Notes: generated by a model not told the origin, from the letters alone. Positions 39,073 through 49,362 are shown, numbered from the stretch's first letter. The stretch: 64,000 bases of DNA from Verrucomicrobiota bacterium (GCA_004293445.1 RDYP01000011.1:1-64000), one strand, 5' to 3'. A program made the numbers and translations.

Positions 39073-40041
39073 TTAATCGCGGGTGTTGCTTGTGGTCATG
39101 CCCTCGAAGAGACGTGGCAGGTCGGGCAGATCCGAAGCGCTGCGCGCGGGTTGGCTCGCAAGGATGGTCGAATTCCGGACCAAAAAGGCACCGGGCATTT
39201 GCAGGCCATCGCCCGCGAGGTGGCCGACACCGCAGCCCTTGAAAACGGCGATGGCTCCGCGGAGCCAGACACGGGGTCCGAAGAGTTCGAGAAAGCCTCC
39301 CTTGCCGAGGCCGAAGGAGCGGTAAAGTTCACACATCGGGTCGGCGATGCGGGCGACTCCGCTGCGTTGTCCGAGGTAGTGGGTTTCCCGACCTTTTTGC
39401 AGCATGTGAACGAGGACCAGTCGCGCGTTGTGGAGATCGGCCTGTTTTTGTAGATCCTGAAGGTGGCGGAGAATTTGGCGGGTGAAGGTGCAACCGAAGT
39501 GGCGCAAGAAGACGAGCGCGAGAGCTTGCTCGGCGGAGGCTTCGGCGAGGGTTTCGCCCGACGAAAGCCGGTAACTTTCGCTGGCTTCGGCGATGGTGAG
39601 AGGGGCATCCCGTGTGGGGGGGCGTCCGACGTGGGCCTGGACCGTGGTCCAGAGGATGGAGGCGAGTGGGAACCACCAGATGAAATCATCGACGAAGGCG
39701 AGCCAGAGGGCCTTGGTGGGAAGTTCGTTGGTGAAGATCGAGGAGAGGAGGAGCACGATCACCAAACTGGCTTTTGCGAAGCCGAGGAGGACGACGGGCC
39801 AGTGGCGGATCGGATCCCGGGCCGAAATCATGAAACCGATCCCGAAAAGCGCGGAGAGCAGTCCGGCGGCGCGCCAAAGAACGGGGTGGTTCGGGCGATG
39901 GATGCCGATCCAGTCGAAGCAGGCGTGGGGCCAGGCGAAGGCGGCGATGGCAAAGAACAGATGGTAGGCTCCGGCGAGGAACAGGATGCGGGGCATCCAG
40001 GCGGGGACCTTGCAGGCCTGTCCTTGGCAGTCGAATGGCAT
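39073..40041 (-). CDS. Membrane domain fused to peroxiredoxin-like (AhpC/TSA_2) domain
   Basis: About four N-terminal TM segments, then LVFLRHFGCTFTRQILRHLQDL resembling the PRXL2/AhpC-TSA_2 motif. Confidence 0.65.
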   Translation of the reverse strand: MPFDCQGQACKVPAWMPRILFLAGAYHLFFAIAAFAWPHACFDWIGIHRPNHPVLWRAAGLLSALFGIGFMISARDPIRHWPVVLLGFAKASLVIVLLLSSIFTNELPTKALWLAFVDDFIWWFPLASILWTTVQAHVGRPPTRDAPLTIAEASESYRLSSGETLAEASAEQALALVFLRHFGCTFTRQILRHLQDLQKQADLHNARLVLVHMLQKGRETHYLGQRSGVARIADPMCELYRSFGLGKGGFLELFGPRVWLRGAIAVFKGCGVGHLAGDGLQMPGAFLVRNSTILASQPARSASDLPDLPRLFEGMTTSNTRD

Positions 40042-40160
40042 GGCGGAGCCTAGCGGTCATTCTTGATCCCGCAAGGGGGGATGATGCTGGGGTTTGGTCC
40101 CGGTGTGGATGAAGCGGGCCTCCCTTGACCGTCCGCGCCGCTTCGGTCCATGGTGTCGCC

Positions 40161-41129
40161 ATGCGCATTTTGACCGGTCTGCAACCCAGCGGAAAGCTCC
40201 ACGTCGGGAATTACTTCGGGGCGATGGAGCCTGCGGTGCGCCTGCAGGAGGAGGGTGAAGCATTTTATTTCATCGCGAACTACCATGCGATGACCACGGT
40301 GAAGAATCCGCTGGAACTGCGGGCTTTCACTCGAGAATTGGCGGTGGATTTCCTCGCCTGCGGGCTGGATCCGGAACGAGCGGTTTTTTTCCTGCAGAGC
40401 GCGGTGCCGGAGGTCAACGAGTTGGCTTGGATTCTCTCTACGGTTTGCCCGGTGAGTCAGTTGGAGAAGGCGCACTCGTACAAGGACAAGATCGCGCATG
40501 GGTTTTCGCCGAGTCACGGGCTCTTCGCCTATCCGGTGCTGATGGCGGCGGATATCCTGCTCTACGATTCCCGTCTGGTGCCGGTGGGCAAGGATCAGAA
40601 GCAGCACTTGGAGATCACGCGAGATTTGGCGGGAAAGATCAACGAGGCCTTCGGCGAAGGGACCTTGGTGGTGCCGGAACCGATGATTCGCGATGCCACC
40701 GCGGTGGTACCGGGTCTGGATGGTCAGAAGATGAGCAAGAGCTATGGCAATACCTTGCCTTTGTTTGCGACGCCGGATGAGGCGCGCAAGCTGATCATGA
40801 AGAAGCTGGTGACGGATGCGACGCCCTTGGAGGCGCCGAAGCCGCAGGAGAATTCCACCTTGTTGTCGCTGTATCGTTTGATGGCGGGCGAGGTCGAGGT
40901 GGCGGCGATGGAAGCGGATTACGAGCGGGGCGGGGTGGGTTATGGAGATTTCAAGAAGCGGCTTTTGGAGGCTTACTTGGGGTATTTCGAGCCGATGCGA
41001 TTGCGCCGTGACGAGTTGCTGGCGGATCCGGGGTATGTCGATGCGGTATTGGCCCGGGGTGCGGAGAAGGCACGTGCGGCCGCAGCGCCGGTGCTCGACC
41101 GCGTGCGCCGTGCGGTAGGGCTCGCCTAG
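40161..41129 (+). CDS. trpS: Tryptophan--tRNA ligase
   Basis: MRILTGLQPSGKLHVGNYFGAMEP (HIGH-like) and KMSKSYGN (KMSKS). Confidence 0.95.
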   Translation: MRILTGLQPSGKLHVGNYFGAMEPAVRLQEEGEAFYFIANYHAMTTVKNPLELRAFTRELAVDFLACGLDPERAVFFLQSAVPEVNELAWILSTVCPVSQLEKAHSYKDKIAHGFSPSHGLFAYPVLMAADILLYDSRLVPVGKDQKQHLEITRDLAGKINEAFGEGTLVVPEPMIRDATAVVPGLDGQKMSKSYGNTLPLFATPDEARKLIMKKLVTDATPLEAPKPQENSTLLSLYRLMAGEVEVAAMEADYERGGVGYGDFKKRLLEAYLGYFEPMRLRRDELLADPGYVDAVLARGAEKARAAAAPVLDRVRRAVGLA

Positions 41130-41393
41130 CGTGCCGGTGCATCGGGCGCCGAAATTTTTGTTTTGCCAAATGTCGGTGGAGGGGCAAAGTCCCTCCCGTC
41201 CGTTGGACGTTGACGGTCGCGAAGGTTGCGGCCGTCTCCGGGTCTGAAATTTCTGCCGCGACCGTTTGGGTATTTGGTGGGCTTTCGGATCACCGGTCAC
41301 GACGTCCCCCTCATTTTCCCGGGTTTGTCGTCATGGGTATGTCCTGTGACACGACACCACCTCTCTTTCTCCCTTTTTCTCTTCCGAGCGCGC

Positions 41394-42146
41394 ATGGCGG
41401 GTCACAACAAGTGGTCGAAGGTCAAGCACATCAAGGCACGGGTCGATGTGATCCGCGGTCGGGTGTTCAGCAAGTGCGCGCATGAGATCGCCCTGGCAGC
41501 TCGTGCCGGCGGTGGAGACATCGGGATGAATGCCCGCCTCCGCAGTGCGGTGGAGCATGCCAAGTCGGTATCGATGCCGAAGGAGAACATCGAGCGTGCG
41601 ATCAAAAAGGGGCTTGGTGAATTGGGGGGAGAGGCGATTCAGGAGGTCACATACGAAGGCTATGGTCCGGCGGGTGTCGCCTTTTTGATAGAAATGGCCA
41701 CGGACAACCTGAATCGAAGCGCTGCGGACACGCGGACGATTTTTTCCCGCAATGGCGGCAGCGTCGCGACCCCTGGCAGTGTGGCCTATCAATTTGATCG
41801 CAAGGGGGAAATCCGCATCGCTGCGGGTGGAGTCGAGGAAGATCGGGTGATGGAGGCTGCCATTCTTGCGGGTGCGGACGATGTTCAGGATGACGGGGAA
41901 GAGCGCTTGGTGTTCGCCCCGCCGACGGAACTGGCGGCGGTAGCGGGGGAGTTGCGGACCGGGGGATTTTCCGTTGTTTCCGAGAAGTTGGTTTTCGTTC
42001 CGCGGAATCCAGCGCTGGTATCGGACCCCGAATTGGCGCGGCAGGTAATGAAACTTTATGACCTGCTGGATGGCTACGACGACACCTTGAACGTTTTCAC
42101 CAATTTTGAAGTGGCCGACGAAGTTCTCGCGGCTCTGGACGACTGA
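41394..42146 (+). CDS. yebC: YebC/PmpR family transcriptional/translational regulator
   Basis: MAGHNKWSKVKHIKA start signature; DTRTIFSRNGGSVATPGSVAYQF. Confidence 0.93.
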   Translation: MAGHNKWSKVKHIKARVDVIRGRVFSKCAHEIALAARAGGGDIGMNARLRSAVEHAKSVSMPKENIERAIKKGLGELGGEAIQEVTYEGYGPAGVAFLIEMATDNLNRSAADTRTIFSRNGGSVATPGSVAYQFDRKGEIRIAAGGVEEDRVMEAAILAGADDVQDDGEERLVFAPPTELAAVAGELRTGGFSVVSEKLVFVPRNPALVSDPELARQVMKLYDLLDGYDDTLNVFTNFEVADEVLAALDD

Positions 42147-42149
42147 TCC

Positions 42150-42175
42150 GCCGGGTTTTTCCGGCATGCCTTTTT
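42150..42175 (+). terminator. Possible terminator/attenuator hairpin between yebC and rho
   Basis: GCCGG-GTTTTT-CCGGC stem followed by ATGCC and TTTTT. Confidence 0.4.
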
Positions 42176-42181
42176 CTCTGA

Positions 42182-44017
42182 ATGAGCGAACCCAACAACC
42201 AGGAAACCGCCGACCGCGAAGTGGCGGCTGACGCCTCCGCCGCCGCCAAGCCTTCCGCTCGCAAGGCGGCGAAAAAGGCTGCAAAGAAGGCCGCGGTCAA
42301 AAAGACCGCCGTCAAGAAGGTGGCCCGCAAGACTGCCAAGTCGGCCGCGTCCGATCCCTTGCCGGATCCTCCGGTGTCGATTCAGGCCGAGGCCGCCGGG
42401 CCCGCGCCGAAGGCGCGGAAGGTGGCGAGGAAAAAGGTCGCGGCGACCGAGCCTGCGGTGGCGGACTTGCCTGCAGTGGTCGAGGCGAGGTCGGCACCGG
42501 AGTCGTTCGTTTCGTCCGATTCTGCGGAGCAGCGTCCGATTTCCTTCGGCAGGGTTCCGGGTGGAGGTCCGGTCCAGTCCCGGGAGGATCGCGAGCCGCG
42601 GGAGGCTCAGCATCAGGGTGGGCATGGCCCGCAAGGTGAGGCTGTGACGGGCGAACGCAGCGACGCCAATCGGGAGCGTCGGAAGCGTCGTCGCAAGCGC
42701 CGCCGCGAGCGGGACCGCGAAGGTCGTGGTGGAGAGCCACAGGGCGAACGTCAGGGAAATCATTCGGAGCGCGGGTCGCAGGGTCGTTCGTTTTCCGACC
42801 GGCAGGAAAGACCGGACCGGCAGGACCGGCAGCCGAGGGATCGGCATTCTCGAGATCGTGCCCAAGAAGAGGGCTTCGAGCGGCCGGTTTCGTTCAGTGG
42901 TCCCCGGGTAGAGGTGAATGGGATGCTGGAACTGGCGCCGAAGGGTTTTGGATTCCTGCGGGTGCCGGGGAAGAATTTCGAGCAGGCTCGCGATGATGTT
43001 TTCGTTTCTCCGGAAATGGTTCGCCGTCACGGGCTCCGTCCCGGAGTTTGGATTCATGGCGTGGCGCAGGAGGGTTCTCGCGGTCAGCAATTGGTCGAGC
43101 TTTCGAGTATCAACGATTTGACGCCCGAGCAGGCGAAGAAGCTGCCGTCCTTCGATGAATTGAAAGCGGTCAATCCGTCCAAACGGATCAGTCTGGAGAC
43201 GGTGCCTGAGCGATTCACCACTCGGGTTTTGGATTTGATGGCTCCGGTCGGGCGCGGACAGCGGGGTTTGATTGTTTCGCCGCCGCGTTCGGGCAAGACG
43301 ACCTTGCTACTGCATATCGCCGAGGCGGTCCGCGAGTTGCATGACGAGTCCTTGCACTTGATGGTCTTGCTGGTGGATGAGCGCCCGGAGGAAGTGACCG
43401 AGTTCCGGCGCACCCTTCCCGGTGCGGAGATTTACGCCAGTTCGAACGACGAGGGTGCTCGGAGTCATTGCCGAATCGCGGAGCTTTGCATCGAGCGTGC
43501 CAAGCGTTTGGTGGAGTCGGGCAAGCATGTCTTTCTCCTGATGGACTCCATCACCCGTCTGGCTCGCGCCTACAACAGTGGTTCGGGTCCGCGCGATCGT
43601 GGTCGAGGCATCGGAACAGGCGGTGTGATGGTCGGCGCGCTTGAGGTGCCTCGCCGTCTTTTCGCCGCGGCCCGGAACACGCGTGAGGCGGGTTCGCTGA
43701 CGATTCTGGCGACGGCCTTGATCCAGACCAACAGTAGGGCGGACGAGGCGATCTATCAGGAGTTCAAGGGCACGGGGAACATGGAGTTAGTTCTCGATCG
43801 GAAGATTGCTGAAAATTACATCTATCCTGCGGTGGACATTTTCAAGTCGGGTACCCGGCGGGAGGAATTGCTGCTGCCCGAGCACATGCTGCACAAGATC
43901 CACCTGATCCGCCGCGGGCTTTCGGGGCATCGGCCAGTGGAAGCGATGGAGCGCCTGTTGTTTTTCCTCAAGCGTTTCCCGAACAACCCGCAGATGCTTT
44001 TGGAGATCAAGGGCTGA
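42182..44017 (+). CDS. rho: Transcription termination factor Rho with long basic/low-complexity N-terminal extension
   Basis: RGQRGLIVSPPRSGKTTLLLHIA Walker A, VLLVDERPEEVTEFRR, C-terminal Rho motifs; about 200-aa K/A- and R/E/D-rich N-terminus. Confidence 0.93.
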   Translation: MSEPNNQETADREVAADASAAAKPSARKAAKKAAKKAAVKKTAVKKVARKTAKSAASDPLPDPPVSIQAEAAGPAPKARKVARKKVAATEPAVADLPAVVEARSAPESFVSSDSAEQRPISFGRVPGGGPVQSREDREPREAQHQGGHGPQGEAVTGERSDANRERRKRRRKRRRERDREGRGGEPQGERQGNHSERGSQGRSFSDRQERPDRQDRQPRDRHSRDRAQEEGFERPVSFSGPRVEVNGMLELAPKGFGFLRVPGKNFEQARDDVFVSPEMVRRHGLRPGVWIHGVAQEGSRGQQLVELSSINDLTPEQAKKLPSFDELKAVNPSKRISLETVPERFTTRVLDLMAPVGRGQRGLIVSPPRSGKTTLLLHIAEAVRELHDESLHLMVLLVDERPEEVTEFRRTLPGAEIYASSNDEGARSHCRIAELCIERAKRLVESGKHVFLLMDSITRLARAYNSGSGPRDRGRGIGTGGVMVGALEVPRRLFAAARNTREAGSLTILATALIQTNSRADEAIYQEFKGTGNMELVLDRKIAENYIYPAVDIFKSGTRREELLLPEHMLHKIHLIRRGLSGHRPVEAMERLLFFLKRFPNNPQMLLEIKG

Positions 44018-44041
44018 GTCTTTCTCTCGTTCGGTCCGGCA

Positions 44042-44836
44042 TCATTTGCCGAGACCGGCCGGGAAGACGACGTTCAGGAGCAGGGTGAGGAAGAAGTTCA
44101 CAATGAGAATGGCGAGTGCGGAGTAGACCATGGCGCGAGTGGTCGCGAGGCCCACGCCGACCGCTCCGTTGCTGGCGCGCATGCCTTGGTGGCACGAGAT
44201 GCCAACGATGAGCAGGCCGAAGACGCCGCCCTTGATGAGGGCGATCGCGATGTCGGTGAGGTCGGTGTATTTCCCCATCTGGTCCATCCAGTAAGCGGCG
44301 TTCACATTGAAGGGGCCGGTGCCGACGAGAACGGATGCGAGGATGCCGAGGGCGGCGGATTCCCCGATGAGCAGGGGCATGGCGACCAGCATGGCGAGTA
44401 CCCGTGGGGTGACGAGGTAGTCGACCGGGTGGACGCCCATCGAGCGGAGGGCGTCGATTTGTTCGGTCACCTTCATGGTGCCGATTTCGGCAGCCATCGC
44501 GGCACCGACGCGGCCTGCGAGCATGAGGGCGGTGATCGAGGGACCGAGTTCGCGCAGCATGGCGACGCTGACGAGGGCGCCGGCTCCGGTTTCCATATTC
44601 AGGGTGCTGAACTGGAATAGCGACTGGGCGGCAAGAACGGCACCGGTGAAAGCGCCGGTGACCATGACGACGGGCTGGGAGCGATGCCCGATCTCGACAA
44701 TTTGTTCCAGGACCATGCGCCAGCGGATTTTGCCGCGGGTGATGGAGCTGCGGATCTGCTCGATGAGCAGGGCGACTTCTCCGAGATACCGGAAGAAGCC
44801 TGCGATCGTAACGCCGAGGAGTTTCGGAAAGTCCAC
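44042..44836 (-). CDS. MlaE/YrbE-type ABC transporter permease
   Basis: GAFTGAVLAAQSLFQF, AGRVGAAMAAEIGTMKVTEQIDALRSMGVHPVDYLVTPRVLA. Confidence 0.9.
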   Translation of the reverse strand: MDFPKLLGVTIAGFFRYLGEVALLIEQIRSSITRGKIRWRMVLEQIVEIGHRSQPVVMVTGAFTGAVLAAQSLFQFSTLNMETGAGALVSVAMLRELGPSITALMLAGRVGAAMAAEIGTMKVTEQIDALRSMGVHPVDYLVTPRVLAMLVAMPLLIGESAALGILASVLVGTGPFNVNAAYWMDQMGKYTDLTDIAIALIKGGVFGLLIVGISCHQGMRASNGAVGVGLATTRAMVYSALAILIVNFFLTLLLNVVFPAGLGK

Positions 44837-45114
44837 GTGCGAAGGCTAGGTGTCGCTGGGTTGCTTGGCCAGCGCGACGGTGTTTCTGTTAGCGCGCGGG
44901 GCCGTGGATTTCGAATTCGGTCAGGAATCCGTGGTGTGGGCTCCAGTCGTCGAGCCTGCTGTGGCGGTCGGTAAAGACCGGGGGCCGCTGAAGCTCTTCA
45001 GGGACCGGCAGCAGGGAGCGGCGGTGCTGGTGAGGAAAGGTGTCATGGTGTTTTGGCGCTGGTGAATGAACGGTCAGGCCGTGACGGCTGGAAGCGCGCA
45101 AGGCGCGGCATCGG

Positions 45115-47109
45115 TCAATCGGTGGTCGTCGGAGCGAAGACCAAAGCGGTGCGAGCTGGCGTGTAGATCGAGAGAGTGCCATCGGCTGCGACGGGGTATT
45201 CGATGGCGGGGTCGATGCGGGCGTGTCCGCCAAAGAGGGCGGCATCGGTATCGAGCACGAGCTGATAGCTGCCTCGGCCGCGGACGGGAAATTGGTAGTC
45301 CGGGATGGAGCGGTCGGTGGACAAGTTGAAGACGAGAACGACTTCGCCGCGTTGGGCGCAGAGCACTTGGTTGGCGGTATCGAGGTTCAGCAATTCGGCG
45401 GGCTCGTCGCCTGGTAGATTCTGTTCTTTGCCGAGGCTTAGCATGGCGCGGTCGAAGGCACCGAGCCATGGGTATTTCAGTGCGGGGTTGTCGGCCAGGG
45501 ACCATTGGCGGCGGCAATAGTGGTAGGACCAGTGGTTGCCCTCGCGGGGGAAGTCGAGCCATTCGGGATGGCCGAACTCGTTACCCATGAAATTCAGCCA
45601 GCCTTCGCCGCCGAGGCTGAAGGTGAGAAGGCGGATGATTTTGTGGAGGGCGATGCCGCGGTCGACGATCGGGTCGGGATCGTCCTTCCCCATGTGCCAG
45701 TACATTTTTTCGTCCATCAGCCAGAAGGCGAGGGTCTTGTCTCCGACGAGGGCCTGGTCGTGGCTCTCGGCGTAGGCGATGTTGGCCTCGCCACGGCGGC
45801 GGTTGCTCAGGGTGTTCCAGATTTGGCCGATGTCCCAGTCTTCGTCGCGGACGTGCTTGAGGAGCTTGATCCAGAAATCGGGGATGCCCATGGCGAGGCG
45901 CTGGGTGAAGCCGACGCCACCGTCCGCGATGGGGCGGCAGAGGCCGGGCATGCCGGACATGTCTTCGGCGATGAGGAGGGCACCGGGCTTGAGTTGGCGG
46001 GCGAGGGTGGTGGCGAGTTGGAGGTAGAGGATGGCGTCCTCATCGACGTCGGGGCCGAAGTATTTCGAGTAGTCGTCGAAGGACGCGCTGCCGCGGTGCC
46101 AGTAGAGCATGGAGGTCACGCCGTCGAAGCGGAAGCCGTCGAAGTGGAACTCCTCGATCCAGTGGCGGATGTTGGACAGCAGGAACTGGCGGACTTCGGG
46201 ACGACCGTAGTCGAAGCATTTGGAGTCCCATTGCGGATGGTCGCCGCGGGCGTCGGCGTGGAAGTAAAGATTGCCGGAGCCGTCGAGGTCGTTGAGGCCT
46301 TCGGCGATGTTCTTCACCGCATGGGAGTGAACGACGTCGAGGAGCACGGCGAGGCCGAGGCCGTGGGCGGTATCGACAAGGTATTTCAGGTCTTCCGGGC
46401 TGCCGAAGCGGGACGAAGGGGCAAAGAAGGAGGAGACGTGGTAGCCGAAGGAGCCGTAGTAGGGATGCTCTTGGACGGCCATCAATTGGACGACGTTGTA
46501 GCCGCCGGAAGCGATGCGGGGGAGGATGGTGTTGGCGAATTCGCGGTAGCTGTGGACGCGTCCTTCTTCGCCGGACATGCCGACGTGGGCTTCGTAGATG
46601 AAAGGGGTGTCGATGGAGGCGGGATCGAAGTCATGCCTCCAGTTGTAGCCTTCGGAAGGAGCCCAGACTTGGCCGGAGTAGTCGTGGCTTGCGGGGTCCT
46701 GAACGGCTCTTGGGATGCAGGCGGGGATGCGGTCGCGATGGGAGTCGTCGGCACCGTGGACATGGAGTTTCACCCGCTGGCCGTGGGCGAGGGTGTCGGG
46801 TGGCAGGCGCAATTGCCAGACGCCTCGTCCTGCGGGAGCGAGCGGGTGGCTGTCGCGGTTCCAGTGGTTGAAGTCTCCGATGAGAGAGACGGCCTTCGCT
46901 TTCGGCAGCCATTCGCGGATCATCCAGTAGCCATCGGGTTGGTGGTGGATGCCGGTGAGTTTGTGGCCGGAGGCGTAGGCGGCGAGGGACCCGTGGCGGG
47001 TTTCGATGTCCTTGCGGGTGGATTGGAAGCGCCGGATGCGGTGGGCGATGCTTTCGGCATGGGGTTCCAGCCAGGAGTCGTCGCGGACGAGTTGAGGGAT
47101 ATCGCTCAC
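45115..47109 (-). CDS. glgB: 1,4-alpha-glucan branching enzyme (GH13)
   Basis: Alpha-amylase family motifs DVVHSHAV, GFRFDGVTSMLY, AEDMSGMPG, NFMGNEFGHPEW. Confidence 0.9.
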   Translation of the reverse strand: MSDIPQLVRDDSWLEPHAESIAHRIRRFQSTRKDIETRHGSLAAYASGHKLTGIHHQPDGYWMIREWLPKAKAVSLIGDFNHWNRDSHPLAPAGRGVWQLRLPPDTLAHGQRVKLHVHGADDSHRDRIPACIPRAVQDPASHDYSGQVWAPSEGYNWRHDFDPASIDTPFIYEAHVGMSGEEGRVHSYREFANTILPRIASGGYNVVQLMAVQEHPYYGSFGYHVSSFFAPSSRFGSPEDLKYLVDTAHGLGLAVLLDVVHSHAVKNIAEGLNDLDGSGNLYFHADARGDHPQWDSKCFDYGRPEVRQFLLSNIRHWIEEFHFDGFRFDGVTSMLYWHRGSASFDDYSKYFGPDVDEDAILYLQLATTLARQLKPGALLIAEDMSGMPGLCRPIADGGVGFTQRLAMGIPDFWIKLLKHVRDEDWDIGQIWNTLSNRRRGEANIAYAESHDQALVGDKTLAFWLMDEKMYWHMGKDDPDPIVDRGIALHKIIRLLTFSLGGEGWLNFMGNEFGHPEWLDFPREGNHWSYHYCRRQWSLADNPALKYPWLGAFDRAMLSLGKEQNLPGDEPAELLNLDTANQVLCAQRGEVVLVFNLSTDRSIPDYQFPVRGRGSYQLVLDTDAALFGGHARIDPAIEYPVAADGTLSIYTPARTALVFAPTTTD

Positions 47110-47214
47110 TGCGCGAAGATGAGCGGGGATCGTGCCAGAGGGAAGGCGGGAGTGCGCGTCAGCGTGGGCTGCGTCGTCCTTTGAATCGCCGATCCTTGAA
47201 AGCTGGTGGCCAAC

Positions 47215-49362
47215 TCAGTCGGGGTCGGCCGTGATGGCATCGAGTCGGCGACGGTAGCTTTCGACCGCTTGGGTCCAGATCGCGTGCATCCCTTCCGCCG
47301 GGCGCAGCCAGACGGCGCGGTGGAGCATCAGCATGCCAGGGGCGAGGTAGAGGAGGTCGATCAGCTCGTTTTTCGACAAAGCTCCCGGGCCTTCGGTGAG
47401 GCAGCGTTCGACCAGTGCTTCGCTTTCCCGCGAAAGTTCGGCGGGTTCGAGCAGCGAGACATGGACGCCATTGACATAGGGATCGACGACAGCCGCGACG
47501 ATGCCGTGGCGACCGGTGGCGCTGGCGTCGAGGGCGGGGTCTACGGAGGCGTTGGCGGCATCCGCCAAGCGGAGCACCGCGGGTGGGTCGAGTTCTTCGG
47601 GGATGGACAGGATGTGATGCTTGGCGAGGGCTTTTCCGTAGCGGGCGCGGCTGGTCCATACCGAGACGGGAATGCAGAGGATGAGTCCGAGAAGGATCGG
47701 AGACATCCATCCGGTGAATACCGGGCCGATGTTGTAGGCGAGGATGCTCCACGAGATTCCGAGCAGGGTGGGAACGGCGTGGACTGCGGCGGCTTCGCCC
47801 CAAGTCGTGCCATCGGCTTCGCGGTTTTGGCTGCCCCAGCCGACCGCGCGTCCGAGGACGATGCCGAGGACCATGAAGGTGTGGGCGGCCATGATGCAGG
47901 GGGCGAGGAGCATGGAGACCAGGGTCTCGAGAATTGATCCGGCGATCAGCGGGCCGGCGCCTCCGAAGGCGCGGCGGGTGCGGCCGTGGAGGATGGCACC
48001 GGCCACCGCGAGGATTTTCGGTAGGAAAAGAAGGCTGAAGATCGCGGCGGTAAGGATGAGACTTTGGGTGACGCCATCGATGTGCAGCCAGCGAGAGATG
48101 GGTGTGGCATCGTAAGGGACGTCGCTGAGGCCACTGGCTTCGCGGTCCCAGGCGACCCAGGTGCCGAGGATGAGGAAGAGGAACCACAGCGGGCTACCGA
48201 GGTAGGCCATGATGCCCATGAAGAGGTGGATGCGGACCGTGGCTGGGAGCTTGCGTGCGAAGATCAGCCAGAGGTGCTGGAGATTGCCCTGGCACCAGCG
48301 GCGGTCGCGCTTGAGGTGGTCGATGAGTGTGGGCGGGGCTTCCTCGTAGGTGCCTTCGATGTCCCAGGCGAGCCAGACCTCCCAGCCCTCGGTGACCATG
48401 AGTGCGGCTTCGACGAAGTCATGGCTCAGGATACGGCCGCCGAAGGGTTCACGGCCGGGCAGTGCGGGGAGTTCGCAGAACTCGGAGAAAGGCTTCACCC
48501 GAATCATCGCGTTGTGACCCCAGTAGCTGCCTCCACCGAGTTGCCACCAATTGAGGCCGCGAATGAAGAGCGGGCCGTAGAGGCGCATGGCGAATTGTTG
48601 GAGACGGGTGAAAACGGAGGCACCGCGGATGAGTTTTGGCGGGGTTTGGAGGATGCCGAGGCGCGGATAAGCCTCCATGACACGGGCCATTTTTAGGATG
48701 TCTCCTCCGTCCATGAGGCTGTCGGCGTCGAGGACGAGCATGCCTTCGTAGCCCCCGCCCCAGGTGCGGACGAAATCGCCGATGTTGCCGGCTTTGCGGT
48801 TCTCGTTGGTTTTACGGCGTCGATAGTAGATGCGGCCGAAGCCGCCGAGTTTGCGGCAGAGGTTGGTCCAAGCGGTTTCCTCAAGAACCCAGAGGTCGAG
48901 GTCCCGGGTATCGCTGAGAATGAAGAAGTCGAAGGAAGCCAGCTGGCCGGTGGCTTCGATGGAGCGGTAGATGGCCTCGATGCGGGCGCAGAAGCGGTGG
49001 CTGTCCTCGTTGTACACGGGCATGACCACGGCGAAGCGGTGGTTGAGTGGGGTGTCGCCGGCTTCATCGGCGAGTCGGGTGATCCTCGCCGCGCGTTTCC
49101 TACCGAGGAGGATGTCCCAGGCACCGAAGAGCGCGTGAAAAGAGCCGAGGACGAGGAGACCGTTGAGGACGAAGAAGACGCCGAGGAGCAGGGCATGGGC
49201 GCGGTGCATGCCGAGCCGTGAGAAAAGATCGTGGAGCCAGAAGGTGGCGGCCAGATTGACCGTGAGCACGCTGCCGAAGAAGACGATCCGTCGGAGTTTC
49301 GCGCGGAAGGGGGTGGTGCGCGGTGTCGTCTCCCGGCGGGAGGAACTTGCGGATGCTTCCAT
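47215..49362 (-). CDS. opgH: Glucans biosynthesis glucosyltransferase H
   Basis: Start MEASASSSRRETT; VYNEDSHRFCARIEAIYRSIEATG, YYRRRKTNENRKAGNIGDF, LDADSLMDGGDI, YWGHNAMIRVKPF, RDRRWCQGNL. Confidence 0.9.
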   Translation of the reverse strand: MEASASSSRRETTPRTTPFRAKLRRIVFFGSVLTVNLAATFWLHDLFSRLGMHRAHALLLGVFFVLNGLLVLGSFHALFGAWDILLGRKRAARITRLADEAGDTPLNHRFAVVMPVYNEDSHRFCARIEAIYRSIEATGQLASFDFFILSDTRDLDLWVLEETAWTNLCRKLGGFGRIYYRRRKTNENRKAGNIGDFVRTWGGGYEGMLVLDADSLMDGGDILKMARVMEAYPRLGILQTPPKLIRGASVFTRLQQFAMRLYGPLFIRGLNWWQLGGGSYWGHNAMIRVKPFSEFCELPALPGREPFGGRILSHDFVEAALMVTEGWEVWLAWDIEGTYEEAPPTLIDHLKRDRRWCQGNLQHLWLIFARKLPATVRIHLFMGIMAYLGSPLWFLFLILGTWVAWDREASGLSDVPYDATPISRWLHIDGVTQSLILTAAIFSLLFLPKILAVAGAILHGRTRRAFGGAGPLIAGSILETLVSMLLAPCIMAAHTFMVLGIVLGRAVGWGSQNREADGTTWGEAAAVHAVPTLLGISWSILAYNIGPVFTGWMSPILLGLILCIPVSVWTSRARYGKALAKHHILSIPEELDPPAVLRLADAANASVDPALDASATGRHGIVAAVVDPYVNGVHVSLLEPAELSRESEALVERCLTEGPGALSKNELIDLLYLAPGMLMLHRAVWLRPAEGMHAIWTQAVESYRRRLDAITADPD

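Noticed and set aside
44032-44056. Hairpin CGGTCCGGCA-tcatt-TGCCGaGACCG between convergent rho and mlaE
   Set aside because: Plausible stem but overlaps the mlaE stop and lacks a T-run on either strand; not called as a terminator
44837-45114. Possible small gene in the mlaE-glgB spacer (minus ORF ending in HHDTFPHQHRRSLLPVPEE...HGPAR)
   Set aside because: Vaguely protein-like, but the ORF start runs into glgB and no family could be recognised; may be a relic
45505-47184. 559-aa plus-strand ORF
   Set aside because: Antisense of glgB, which carries clear GH13 motifs
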